Shown here one piece after another: positions 37,001 to 44,981 of a stretch of 58,613 nt of DNA. The notes beneath the pieces are model-generated. The model was not told the origin of the DNA. It saw only the letters and a list, made by a program, of their open reading frames with translations, and made no database searches. Every line of letters begins with the position of its first letter. The stretch's first letter is position 1. The DNA comes from Marinagarivorans sp. (GTDB lineage: Bacteria; Pseudomonadota; Gammaproteobacteria; Pseudomonadales; Cellvibrionaceae): contig JANQJB010000014.1 of NCBI GenBank assembly GCA_028281865.1, positions 1 through 58,613 on the forward strand, written 5' to 3'. Position numbers and translations under genes: made by a program.

Positions 37001-39895
37001 GCCTTTCCTTTTGACCCAAGCGAAACAAGCGATGCTGATGGAGATGGTGTTGGCGACAACGCCGATGCCTTCCCCAACGATCCGAATGAAACCGTAGATT
37101 CGGATAATGACGGTGTCGGTGATAACGGCGATGCATTTCCCAATGATCCAAGTGAAACACTCGACTCTGACAATGACGGTGTCGGCAACAACGCGGATGC
37201 TTTCCCATTTGATCCGACTGAAGTTGCAGACTCAGATGGCGACGGTGTTGGAGACAACAGTGATGCTTTCCCCTTTGATCCGACCGAAAACTCCGATATC
37301 GATGGTGATGGCGTAGGCGATAATGCTGATGCGTTTCCATCTGACCCTAGTGAGTCAGTCGATTCTGACGGCGACGGTGTAGGAAACAATAGCGATGCTT
37401 TCCCGAATGACCCAAGCGAAACAGCGGATTCCGACGGCGACGGTGTTGGCGATAATGCTGATGCTTTTCCTAACAACCCCAATGAGTCAGTAGATTCCGA
37501 TGGCGATGGCGTGGGTGATAATAGCGACGCCTTCCCCAATGATCCTAATGAAACTGCCGACTCAGATAACGACGGTGTTGGCGATAATGCAGATGCCTTC
37601 CCCAACAATCCCGACGAAGCAGTAGATTCCGATGGTGATGGCGTAGGCGATAATAGCGACGCCTTCCCCAATGACCCCGACGAAGCGGTAGATTCCGATG
37701 GCGATGGTGTGGGTGACAATAGTGACCTGTTCCCGAATGACCCAAGCGAGTCTGCGGATTCTGACGGCGACGGCGTTGGTGATAATAGTGATGCTTTCCC
37801 AAACAATCCCGACGAATCGGTGGATTCAGATAATGACGGTGTTGGAGATAATGGCGACGCTTTTCCTAATAACCCGAACGAAACGGCTGATTCAGACGGT
37901 GATGGTGTCGGCGACAACGGAGATGCGTTTCCGAATGACCCGAATGAGACCACAGACTCTGATGGTGACGGTGTTGGCGATAATGCAGATGTCTTCCCGA
38001 ATGATCCAAACGAATCCGCTGATAGCGATGGTGATGGTGTTGGAGACAATGGCGACGCCTTCCCTAACGACGCGAGCGAAACCGCTGATTCTGATGGTGA
38101 CGGTGTAGGCGATAACGCCGATGCTTTCCCGACTGATCCAAGTGAGACAGCTGACTCAGACAACGACGGCGTGGGCGACAACGCAGATGCCTTCCCAAAT
38201 AATCCCAATGAAACAGCTGATACAGATGGCGACGGTGTTGGTGACAACACTGATGCATTCCCCACTGACCCCTCTGAAACTGTCGACTCCGACGGCGATG
38301 GTGTGGGAGATAATAGCGATGCCTTCCCAAATAACCCTGAAGAGTCAGCAGATTCTGACGGCGACGGTTTTGGAGACAACGCTGATGCCTTCCCCAATGA
38401 TCCGAACGAGCAGTTGGATTCTGACGGCGATGGTGTAGGTGATAACGCGGATGCCCTACCCTTTGATGAAACGGAAACCGTGGACACCGACAATGACGGC
38501 ATCGGTAACAATAGTGATGAGGATGACGATAACGACGCTATGCCCGATGAATGGGAAGAGCTCTTCGGCTTTGACCCATTGGATCCATCTGATGCTTCGC
38601 AAGATGCAGACGGTGACGGCATATCTAATCTTGACGAATTCCTCGCAGGCACTAATCCACTCGATAACGGCCAAGGTCAATCTCTAGTGTTGCTTGATGA
38701 GCGTTTTGATCGTGCTAACAGTGCCACACTTGGAAATGGCTGGTTAGAATCTGAAAATGATAAAGCGTTTGCCGAAATTCGACGCGGAGTACTGCGATTC
38801 ACTAAAACCTCAGACGTCCCGATGACCCCAATGGTCACGCGAAAATTCGCAAAAGTTGAAGACGGAAAAATCAGCGCGAGCTGGAAATTTAACTGGCGCA
38901 GACTCGCGTTTGAAAGAGACTATCGCATATTCATGCAGTTGGGCGACAGCCAACAAATGCTGAGCGAGGAAGGTGCATTTGATGCTGGTACCGGGGTAAA
39001 CCTTGTCTGGACAGAAATCGATGGACAACATCAATCGCTGGGTTACCGCTCTGAGAGTATTAACATGCCGCTCGGCAAACGAATATACGGTGAAACGATA
39101 ATTCACGTTGTTGCAGATTTGGACGAAAAACACTACGACGTTTCGATTGACGGAAAAGTTATTGCTAAAGAAATTCCGTTTACCGATGCTAACGTCAATA
39201 CTATCGACAGCGTTCGTTTCTTCTCAGACCGCGTCAATCACCGTTTCTTCTGGGGCCGCTCGTTTGATGACATAAATGTTAAACGTGGTGAATCCTCAAG
39301 TTTTTATCGGTTAATAGATCGCTTTAACCGTGAAAATAACGAGAGCGTCGGTAATTCATGGCAGGAGGTAGAGGAAGACGGCGCATCGGTTATCATTGAC
39401 CACAACAAATTACGTTTCGAGCAAACCTCGGATATCGTTGAGCGCCCAATTGCGCAGCGAAACTTTGTCCCTATTTCGGAGGGCAAGTTTGTAGCGCGAT
39501 GGGACTTTGAATGGGCGCGTAAGGGACATGAACGTAATTATGATGTGTTCATGCAGCTAGGAAACAGTGATTTAATGCAAGAGGATGAAATGTCGGCTGG
39601 TGTTGGTGTGAATCTAGTTTGGAGCGATTTGGACGATCGACATGAAATACTTTCCAGCGTAAATAACGGAGTTAAAACAGGCCAGACATCAATACGCCAT
39701 TGGGGACGCATAGAGATATTAGTCGATTTGAATTCGCAGAGTTATAGTCTTAGTGTAAACGGTTACAAGATTATGGAAGATATAGCGTTCGATCAGCCTG
39801 TTAATAAAATTGATTCGATTCGTTTTTTCACTAACGAACTCAATCACCATTTCTTCAAAAGCAGGCGCTTTGATAATGTAGAAATTATGCAGTGA
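34061..39895 (+). CDS. Giant secreted thrombospondin-type-3 repeat protein with two C-terminal lectin-like domains
   Basis: A 1944-residue exported protein; the signal peptide ends near residue 35 (CFVHAQ). Residues about 70-920 hold irregular calcium-loop repeats of the form D.D.DG(L/V)(S/N)...E...GT(N/D)P. Residues about 925-1474 are 25 gapless 22-residue repeats, DSDGDGVGDNsDAFPnDPnE type. After a last calcium-loop segment come two related ~190-residue domains (start near 1544 and 1750), each opening with RFdR.N and containing F.A.WdF.W ... R.Y.iFMQLG ... GVNLVW ... S(I/V)RFF(S/T), probably concanavalin-like beta sandwiches. No membrane anchor or sorting tail is visible. Calcium should make the repeats a rigid rod carrying the two binding domains, so an adhesin or polysaccharide-binding matrix protein is likely. 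A strong terminator follows. Confidence 0.88.
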   Translation: MFLIRRTVIPILLSTRFLIKLALIKIALVCFVHAQVTPPSGITQADWMQINFIDAVSMQQNLPINGPPLPRIQDYDQDRLSNYHEYLFGTNPRHPDTDLDGVNDSQDELPLNDLFSSVAQAQTLDPNLIGVPVEQYRVLTPRFPTLNLAQVTQAQELDNNTNGIPDFWEQLYELDLLGLTPLEIANDDRDNDGLSNLQEFLAGTSPIRLDSDFDGVSDALDRFPMNENYAQDTDEDGMPDRFENFHPILNPSVPVDANFDFDRDLLPFISEFVANTNPLLTTSDGVFDNLNGNGAALNDSIDVVPFDYRYNRDDDGDHLPFYWETFRGTQGNYSAYQDLDGDGFTMSQEFRFFSSTSEIDSDFDGVNDAEDTFPMDAHINGDNDGDGIPNYYESQLYLDWANALSSNAGSTVFPIFDENDTGDANSDFDGDGVSNLREFANGSNPFVQDTDQDGVDDAEDNWPKNIRKSRDSDNDGLPDTWEIMHRHNPFVADANLDFDGDGVSAYDEFLANTSDITIDSDHDGVNDGIDIFPDNENQNQIRHILLNVLLSSDGDQDGVNDYDEILRGSFPNDPDSDDDGVPDSWDQSPLDFLNSVDTDNDTLPDHFETLFGLDISLHDQMHDNDFDLLNNREEFLLGTDPTVADTDGDGIIDGLDIAPNNIEYRLDTDRDSLPNNWEIANGLNPLNPYDASADPDADGITNLQEYQLQTDPNVFTSRPGAVNSVVTESDSDLDGMFDAWENFHGLDINDPADALLDLDNDGLINLIEFYLNTNPNDADSDNNGIEDGEQFPFASPVDFVLDSDLDGIVDNIEVLNGLDPLDSSDALADFDSDGLHNRNEIELGTDINNADTDSDGVIDSADAFPLNALYSVDSDNDSLPDNWEIQFGLDPFDASDALLDNDGDGNSNAEEFINGTNPLIDESLDSDGDGVPDPLDAFPFDPNETQDSDGDGVGDNGDAFPNDPTESADSDSDGVGDNSDAFPFDPSETSDADGDGVGDNADAFPNDPNETVDSDNDGVGDNGDAFPNDPSETLDSDNDGVGNNADAFPFDPTEVADSDGDGVGDNSDAFPFDPTENSDIDGDGVGDNADAFPSDPSESVDSDGDGVGNNSDAFPNDPSETADSDGDGVGDNADAFPNNPNESVDSDGDGVGDNSDAFPNDPNETADSDNDGVGDNADAFPNNPDEAVDSDGDGVGDNSDAFPNDPDEAVDSDGDGVGDNSDLFPNDPSESADSDGDGVGDNSDAFPNNPDESVDSDNDGVGDNGDAFPNNPNETADSDGDGVGDNGDAFPNDPNETTDSDGDGVGDNADVFPNDPNESADSDGDGVGDNGDAFPNDASETADSDGDGVGDNADAFPTDPSETADSDNDGVGDNADAFPNNPNETADTDGDGVGDNTDAFPTDPSETVDSDGDGVGDNSDAFPNNPEESADSDGDGFGDNADAFPNDPNEQLDSDGDGVGDNADALPFDETETVDTDNDGIGNNSDEDDDNDAMPDEWEELFGFDPLDPSDASQDADGDGISNLDEFLAGTNPLDNGQGQSLVLLDERFDRANSATLGNGWLESENDKAFAEIRRGVLRFTKTSDVPMTPMVTRKFAKVEDGKISASWKFNWRRLAFERDYRIFMQLGDSQQMLSEEGAFDAGTGVNLVWTEIDGQHQSLGYRSESINMPLGKRIYGETIIHVVADLDEKHYDVSIDGKVIAKEIPFTDANVNTIDSVRFFSDRVNHRFFWGRSFDDINVKRGESSSFYRLIDRFNRENNESVGNSWQEVEEDGASVIIDHNKLRFEQTSDIVERPIAQRNFVPISEGKFVARWDFEWARKGHERNYDVFMQLGNSDLMQEDEMSAGVGVNLVWSDLDDRHEILSSVNNGVKTGQTSIRHWGRIEILVDLNSQSYSLSVNGYKIMEDIAFDQPVNKIDSIRFFTNELNHHFFKSRRFDNVEIMQ
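36833..38482 (+). repeat. 25 in-frame repeats of 66 bases
   Basis: The unit is exactly 66 bases with no indels through 1650 bases. Copies differ mostly at third codon positions, so the protein sequence, not the DNA, has been kept constant. Confidence 0.95.
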
Positions 39896-39923
39896 TTTAG
39901 TTTCTTTTATTAGTACATAATCG

Positions 39924-39952
39924 AGGCCGCGCTGTAACGCGGCCTTTTTTTA
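39924..39952 (+). terminator. Strong intrinsic terminator after the giant repeat gene
   Basis: An 8-base stem AGGCCGCG / CGCGGCCT with a 6-base loop is followed by TTTTTTTATT. Confidence 0.92.
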
Positions 39953-39993
39953 TTCTAATAAATGAGAGAGAAATTGGCTTAATTAATCCGAGT

Positions 39994-40031
39994 GAAATAA
40001 ATAAAACAAGGCTCGCGATACTACGCGAGCC
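39994..40031 (-). terminator. Intrinsic terminator for the minus-strand gene at 40121
   Basis: A perfect 8-base stem GGCTCGCG / CGCGAGCC (40010-40017 and 40024-40031) is followed on the minus strand by TTGTTTTATTTATTT. Confidence 0.85.
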
Positions 40032-40120
40032 TAACTCACATCGCTACCCACTTTTGTACTAATTTTATTCGTAGACTATGTTTTTGTTAAAGCTTAGTTT
40101 TTTGTTAAAGCGTGTTTTTG

Positions 40121-40432
40121 TTAACTTGCTTTAGCAATATCTCTAACTTTAATTTCCGGCTCAATTGTTACATCACCGGTTTCATCCATGCAGGCATAAT
40201 CATTATATTCGCGATGCCAAAAAACGAATAAGCAATTGTTTGGGTCTGACCGTCGAATAAACTGTAATTCCCAGCCAAAAAACTCCAAAGTTTCTAGGGA
40301 AATGAGCTGATCTTGAGTCAAGCTCAGCATTATTTCCTTAGGGATCGGTTCTTGGTTAGAACGACGATCAGAAATTTCGTCGGTCGGTCCATTTTCTTCG
40401 TGTGGTGATTGAAATAGGTGTCTAATTCCCAT
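40121..40432 (-). CDS. Small uncharacterised acidic protein
   Basis: A 103-residue cytoplasmic protein of unknown family. The first 35 residues are polar and probably unstructured. The folded part has LETLEFFGWELQFIRR, then LFVFWHREYNDYACMDETGDV, a strand-rich pattern seen in small conserved proteins of marine gammaproteobacteria. No signal peptide or membrane segment is visible. A clear terminator 90 bases downstream supports it as a real single gene. Confidence 0.65.
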   Translation of the reverse strand: MGIRHLFQSPHEENGPTDEISDRRSNQEPIPKEIMLSLTQDQLISLETLEFFGWELQFIRRSDPNNCLFVFWHREYNDYACMDETGDVTIEPEIKVRDIAKAS

Positions 40433-40719
40433 GACGTCAATCCGTTTTTGTTGAGCGGTATACTATAAGAGTCGTTTGTCTCTCGATGCTTGTCAAAGCA
40501 GATTAGAAATTAAAATTACTTTTCAACCTAATACTTTGCAATAAGGAATATTGAGTGTTTTTTATACTAATTCGATGTTATAAAAACAAGGGTAAAACAG
40601 CTCTTTAAAACGGAATTTAATATTGAGCAATTTGCATAATTTCAAATTTATTTGATATATATAAACACCAAGTTAGGCAGTGCAGCTGGCTTGAAAATAT
40701 CCTATGACTTGAAAATATC

Positions 40720-41193
40720 CTAGTACCAGCTTTTTTGAATCTGTTGTTGCTGCTCCTGTTGTTGCTGCATTTGGCCATATATAACTTGCTGCTGCTGTTG
40801 CTGTTCCAGCACCGAGACACTTTTATTATTATGCCACTCAGACGAGGACTTAATTTCCGATAGCTTTTGGGAGACACTTTCATCAAGTTTAACGCTGGAC
40901 TGAGCTGTAACTTTCCCTAAAGTCTCCTTCAGTGACAAGATCGTAGTTGTAAGTTTTTCAATATCCAGCGATTGCCGTTTGGAAATCTCTAGCAGGTCTT
41001 GGTTAATCTTCCGCTGGTTTTTGTTAAATTCGATAAGTTGCTGATTTCTCTCAATTTGAGCACTTAATTGCGATTTGGCGATTCTTAAGTCCTCAGTCGA
41101 AGACTGAAAAAGGTTCCATACCGTCGCAGCTGAAAAGCCGATTGCTGCGATCAAAATACCTTGAACAACACCCTCAGAGATTTTATTCCACAT
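40720..41193 (-). CDS. Membrane-anchored coiled-coil protein with a Gln-rich tail
   Basis: A 157-residue protein: one membrane helix (about 10-30, GILIAAIGFSAATVWNLF), a long helical coiled coil (about 35-110, with repeated I/L spacing) and a C-terminal Gln-rich region (QQQQQQ and QQQQEQQQQ). No family recognised. It stands alone, flanked by gaps of about 290 bases (40433-40719, where I see nothing) and 650 bases. Confidence 0.55.
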   Translation of the reverse strand: MWNKISEGVVQGILIAAIGFSAATVWNLFQSSTEDLRIAKSQLSAQIERNQQLIEFNKNQRKINQDLLEISKRQSLDIEKLTTTILSLKETLGKVTAQSSVKLDESVSQKLSEIKSSSEWHNNKSVSVLEQQQQQQVIYGQMQQQQEQQQQIQKSWY

Positions 41194-41850
41194 AATAATT
41201 ATCTACCAGTAGTATTCTATGCTGATATCGCCGCTTGGATACGATATCGTACAGTTATTGAACATATCGACGCGAAGCCTAAGACAGCAAGCAGTTGCTC
41301 GAATATCAGTTCTTGACTCAAATATTAGTTCTTGACTCAATAGGTTTAAACAAAGCACCAGAAGCAAGATATGGTGCCTTATAACAGTGACTGAGGATTA
41401 TCTCAGTTTGCTTGTGAATCGCAAGATAAAATTTAACTTGTGCGTCACTTTTTGGCTAAAGTTACCTTTTAGTGAAAACTAGGCTGACCTGAAAAGTATT
41501 CTTTAGCTCCCTACCACCTTTAGTAGCTTGGGTTTTACTCTCTACAATAGATTAGGCTGATATCGTGTTTTTATGTTCTCTGAGTGTGCATATGTTGATA
41601 TGCGAAGAGTGCTCTGATCATTTTACGGTCTTTTAATATTCAATAAGCATGTATGTGATATGTCAGATAGTTAGATGGATGCGGGTAAGTATCGGAACAG
41701 CAAATACGCGTTGCCCAGTCGTTTATCAGAAGCGTGAGTTTATTTTTCCCGGTGCGAAATTGGCTTATCAATAAGCGTTTTACTTGCCATTTATAATTGT
41801 TAACAATTTCTTAAAATACTACCGTTAAATATACCAAACCCCGAACTTTA
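41194..41850. other. Gap without a recognisable gene
   Basis: The only structure seen is a two-copy 19-base tandem repeat (AGTTCTTGACTCAA at 41308 and 41327). No RNA gene or hairpin-plus-T-run is evident. Confidence 0.5.
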
Positions 41851-41865
41851 ATGAGAGGAATATAT

Positions 41866-42213
41866 ATGAAAATTGAAGGAAAATGGTATCTGTATTTTGC
41901 TTGGAAAGTAGCCGATAAAACACAAAGATATTATAAAGCGGAAATAGATTTTTTGCCCAATGGAACGACGTCAGACGGCGCGAGTTGGACAGAAAATGGC
42001 GAGTCAATTGAATGGAAATACGAAAATAAATACAACCATAATACCTATACCGGAACGCAAATTGGCTACGCCATGGTAGGGAAAATGTCAGGCTCATTTG
42101 AAGGTGGATGGTGGTATGCCGTTAAAGAAGATATCCCAATGGGTAATGACGCTATAATTTTAGGTGAAAATCAATCTGCAATTTTAAACCCTAAAAACAC
42201 GTCCCCAAACTAA
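41866..42213 (+). CDS. Small uncharacterised beta-rich protein
   Basis: The ATG at 41866 is preferred over 41851 because an AGAGGA ribosome site sits just upstream of it. The 115-residue product has many aromatic strands (KWYLYFAWKVADK, IEWKYENKYNHN, SFEGGWWYAV), suggesting a small beta-barrel or lipocalin-like fold. No signal peptide. It points towards the contractile injection system operon and shares a bidirectional terminator with it; a functional link is not shown. Confidence 0.6.
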   Translation: MKIEGKWYLYFAWKVADKTQRYYKAEIDFLPNGTTSDGASWTENGESIEWKYENKYNHNTYTGTQIGYAMVGKMSGSFEGGWWYAVKEDIPMGNDAIILGENQSAILNPKNTSPN

Positions 42214-42261
42214 CTCACTTTTTTAAGTCTTTGCGTAGGAATAAAATAAATTTTAAAAGGA

Positions 42262-42312
42262 AAAAAACTAAGCGCACTAACGTGTAATACGGAATTTAGC
42301 TAACGCGTTAGT
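42262..42312 (-). terminator. Terminator of the contractile injection system operon (possibly bidirectional)
   Basis: The stem CACTAACG / CGTTAGTG (42275-42282 and 42305-42312) has a 22-base loop. On the minus strand it is followed by CTTAGTTTTTTT. On the plus strand a weaker GGTTTTG tail follows, which may serve the gene at 41866. Confidence 0.7.
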
Positions 42313-42416
42313 GTGGTTTTGTCAATTCTAGATTTTAGGGAGTTTCTTTGTTATTTAAAATATTTAGGTTTGAAATATTTAGGTCACTGCTATAAACACT
42401 AGTTCTTATTGAAAGT

Positions 42417-43910
42417 CTATCCAACCAGTGCGTTTACTAAGCTGCCAGAAAACCCACAATTATTAACTGCAAGTCGCCCGCTTCCCTCTTGCTTGACATA
42501 TACTTCATGTCCCTTTTCTAAATTGACTAAAAACGTCCGGCAATTATTTCCTTGACAAATCTCAAGGCAAGCTTCTGCACCTTCTATGGGCGCTTCCCCA
42601 TACACTGTCTTACCGCCATTCATTAAATACCAACGATAGCTCTCATCTTCACTAATAACACAAACGTCCAAAGTAAACTGGTATACGCCTTTGATTGGCG
42701 CTACGAATTTACCAGTTTTAGAGTCAAAATAACCACCCAAATTAAAAAGAGGTTTGTCAAATTTAAGAGCCTGTTGTGGTTTCACTAGCGCGTCTGGCGA
42801 ATATTGTGCGTAGAATGCACATTCCTTTTGCTGCATAAAGCCAGCGAAATATGCCGTAGGAGGCTCATTCGCCGTCTTCCTATTTTTGATCCAAAAATCC
42901 ACATTGGAATTTTCATCCATACAATATATAGGATAAACTGTAGCGCCGTCGTTTTCGTAACCTTCAATCTTTAGTTTATAAGTCCCATTTTTACTGCCTT
43001 TGTTAACTCCGGTATTATGTTTGCCACTTAACAGGAGTTGGCTAGAACCGTCTTTCTCGGGACCGGAAGGTCCTGCGTTCCAGGCACCCAAACTCAGCTG
43101 AGCTTTGCCATTGTTTTGTACACCGAGGCTTAAGCGACTTGAGTTGGTATCAAAAAAGAACTTTATTTCTGAACCTTGGTCGCGAATATAGAAGTTATCA
43201 TCAACGGTTAAATAAGCCTGACCTTTAAAACGGTAAAATGTACCATCGGCTTCGAGATGGTTATTCCGTGGTAAAGAAAAATTAATCCCTTTGTTAATCA
43301 GTTGGCCGTTGTTGGTATCAAAATGAAAAGGCGTATCGCCGCGCTGATCGCGAATATATAAATTATCGTCAACCGTAATATAAACCTGGCCGCGATAGCG
43401 ATAAAGGCTACCATCGGTTTCTAAATGGTTAGGTACGTTCTTAGAAACGTTAACACCGTGACAAAACACCTGGCCACCTAAATGCAGCGTTGAAGTGTAG
43501 ATATACAAGCCAGCCTCAGCCCACATATCGATACGCCGAGTTTTCGCGTCACTATTGGCGGCCATGCCCACGATGTTTAATGAATTTTTTACGTGATAGC
43601 CAGCCGATACTTGTGCTGAGTTGATTTCTCTGCCTTGGTTTATACCACCAAAGGTGAGACTATCGGAAAATAGTTTTAAATCTTTTTCAGGTGGTGTTTG
43701 AGTATTTCTATCCAAAGTAGATGATACTCTAAGGGCATCTGATGTGTTGACCGAGCCAATGCTCTGCTGCTCAGGCTCTTCACTTTCCAAAAGATTTTTA
43801 TCATCGAATAAATTAAGACTCGCATCTATAAGCGCGGCGTAATCTGACTCGGTGGGAATACAACCGGTTTTAAATTTTTGTTTAAGTTCTTCTCTTCCCG
43901 TGATATTCAT
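42417..43910 (-). CDS. Fibre-like protein with C-terminal C1q domain, last gene of the eCIS operon
   Basis: A 497-residue protein. The N-terminus REELKQKFKTGCIPTESDYAALIDASL is a motif common at the start of contractile-tail fibre-like and eCIS-associated proteins. Two ~45-residue repeats follow (about 160-260; NHLE.DG..YR..GQ.Y.TVDDN.YIRDQ). The last 130 residues match the C1q/TNF-like trimer fold: ALKFDKPLFNLGGYFDSKTGKF, then APIKGVYQF. C1q heads bind protein or sugar ligands and trimerise, so this is the best candidate for the target-recognition fibre of the particle. It starts 15 bases after the lipoprotein gene. Confidence 0.75.
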   Translation of the reverse strand: MNITGREELKQKFKTGCIPTESDYAALIDASLNLFDDKNLLESEEPEQQSIGSVNTSDALRVSSTLDRNTQTPPEKDLKLFSDSLTFGGINQGREINSAQVSAGYHVKNSLNIVGMAANSDAKTRRIDMWAEAGLYIYTSTLHLGGQVFCHGVNVSKNVPNHLETDGSLYRYRGQVYITVDDNLYIRDQRGDTPFHFDTNNGQLINKGINFSLPRNNHLEADGTFYRFKGQAYLTVDDNFYIRDQGSEIKFFFDTNSSRLSLGVQNNGKAQLSLGAWNAGPSGPEKDGSSQLLLSGKHNTGVNKGSKNGTYKLKIEGYENDGATVYPIYCMDENSNVDFWIKNRKTANEPPTAYFAGFMQQKECAFYAQYSPDALVKPQQALKFDKPLFNLGGYFDSKTGKFVAPIKGVYQFTLDVCVISEDESYRWYLMNGGKTVYGEAPIEGAEACLEICQGNNCRTFLVNLEKGHEVYVKQEGSGRLAVNNCGFSGSLVNALVG

Positions 43911-43925
43911 CTGCCCTACTCTTAT

Positions 43926-44369
43926 TTACCGTCTCTTTAATTCTTCCGCTTGAACCACTTTTTCCATTAAGCTCGAAAGTCGTTTATTATGCACCTTTAT
44001 CAGAGCTGCCTTGTAAGAATTTTTTTGTTTGTGCGCGTTTTGATACTTAATTAATAGCTCGGTCAACGTCTTAGTAGCTTTAATAGTTTCCTCGTTTTTT
44101 TTCCGCGCTTCGTGTCGCTTGAGTAGGTTTGTAAGGCCAACTTGTACACGGATATACTCGCGTTGAAATTTATCGTAAGTGCGCTCGTTATCCGGTGTAT
44201 CTGCGAGCATCTGATAAAGAATGCTGAAATCCTGTTGAACTTTATAGCTTTGATTTAATGCGCCCTCATCAAATGTCGCGACTAGTTGGCAGGCGGATAG
44301 TGTTGCTATTAGACAGAAGAACCAAACTATTTTCGAGGAAAATGGGAAAAATTTTATTTGTCTATCCAT
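43926..44369 (-). CDS. Helical lipoprotein in the eCIS operon
   Basis: A 147-residue protein with a lipoprotein signal ending LSAC (Cys27). The mature part is basic and almost entirely helical (TLTELLIKYQNAHKQKNSYKAALIK). Lipoproteins are not part of the injection particle itself, so it may link assembly or release to the envelope, as outer spanins do for phages. No family recognised. The gap from the preceding gene is 12 bases. Confidence 0.65.
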   Translation of the reverse strand: MDRQIKFFPFSSKIVWFFCLIATLSACQLVATFDEGALNQSYKVQQDFSILYQMLADTPDNERTYDKFQREYIRVQVGLTNLLKRHEARKKNEETIKATKTLTELLIKYQNAHKQKNSYKAALIKVHNKRLSSLMEKVVQAEELKRR

Positions 44370-44381
44370 ATCATATAACCT

Positions 44382-44687
44382 TTAAGGTAAAACGGATTGT
44401 TTAAGGACATTCATTGCCGAGTCCATCGCTCGCTGTATTACCATCTTGCCTGCGAGTATGGATACTTGCATCTCCGCTTCAAAAGCCGCTTGCTGGTCTT
44501 TTAACTCCTCTGCAAATTCTTCCTGAGTAATATCGCCATCTTGCAAAAGCTTATGCAGCTCCTCAAGTGTTTCCTTATTATTTAAAAATACCGACTTTGC
44601 TAAATTAGCAGCATTATTGACATCTTCCCCAATATTCTCGCCAAAAACGGAGGCCATTTCGTCGAATGTATTTTCTAGATCTAGCAT
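44382..44687 (-). CDS. Small acidic helical protein in the eCIS operon
   Basis: A 101-residue protein, acidic and helical (EELHKLLQDGDITQEEFAEELKDQ), with no clear membrane helix. It lies between two small genes, 10 and 12 bases from its neighbours, so it is translated with them. Function unknown. Confidence 0.65.
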   Translation of the reverse strand: MLDLENTFDEMASVFGENIGEDVNNAANLAKSVFLNNKETLEELHKLLQDGDITQEEFAEELKDQQAAFEAEMQVSILAGKMVIQRAMDSAMNVLKQSVLP

Positions 44688-44697
44688 GCTCTATTCC

Positions 44698-44892
44698 TTA
44701 TGCTTTTGATGTTTTTACAGTTTGCAGTTTAGATTGTGTTAGCTCTTGGTCACACTGATAACGAATATCAGCGATAAGCTGGTATACTGCCCTGTAAGGT
44801 TGTTGCCCTAGGCAGTCTAAGATTTGGTTGATTTGCTCTACGCTTAAATTGAGAGGGATACTCGATATATTGTCGTTCATCGCCTTACCCAT
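44698..44892 (-). CDS. Very small phage-like protein in the eCIS operon
   Basis: 64 residues (60 if the ATG at 44880 is used). The central part IPLNLSVEQINQILDCLGQQPYR ... LIADIRYQ matches a short helical pattern (n.L.v...n.IL..LgqrPy.ev..LI..I..Q) common among tiny phage-encoded proteins. Its role is not known. Confidence 0.65.
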   Translation of the reverse strand: MGKAMNDNISSIPLNLSVEQINQILDCLGQQPYRAVYQLIADIRYQCDQELTQSKLQTVKTSKA

Positions 44893-44981
44893 AATTTTTG
44901 CCTTACTCGTAATTTTTGTATTACTTCTAGTTAAGGCTATCGCTATCTAGAGAGTATTCTCTAAGCGCATTATTTTTATCT

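Noticed and set aside
36715-38652. A 645-residue open frame on the minus strand, Ser/Pro-rich
   Set aside because: It is the exact mirror of the 66-base calcium-repeat DNA; the Asp/Gly/Asn codons of the real gene avoid stops on the other strand. No start signals or independent conservation.
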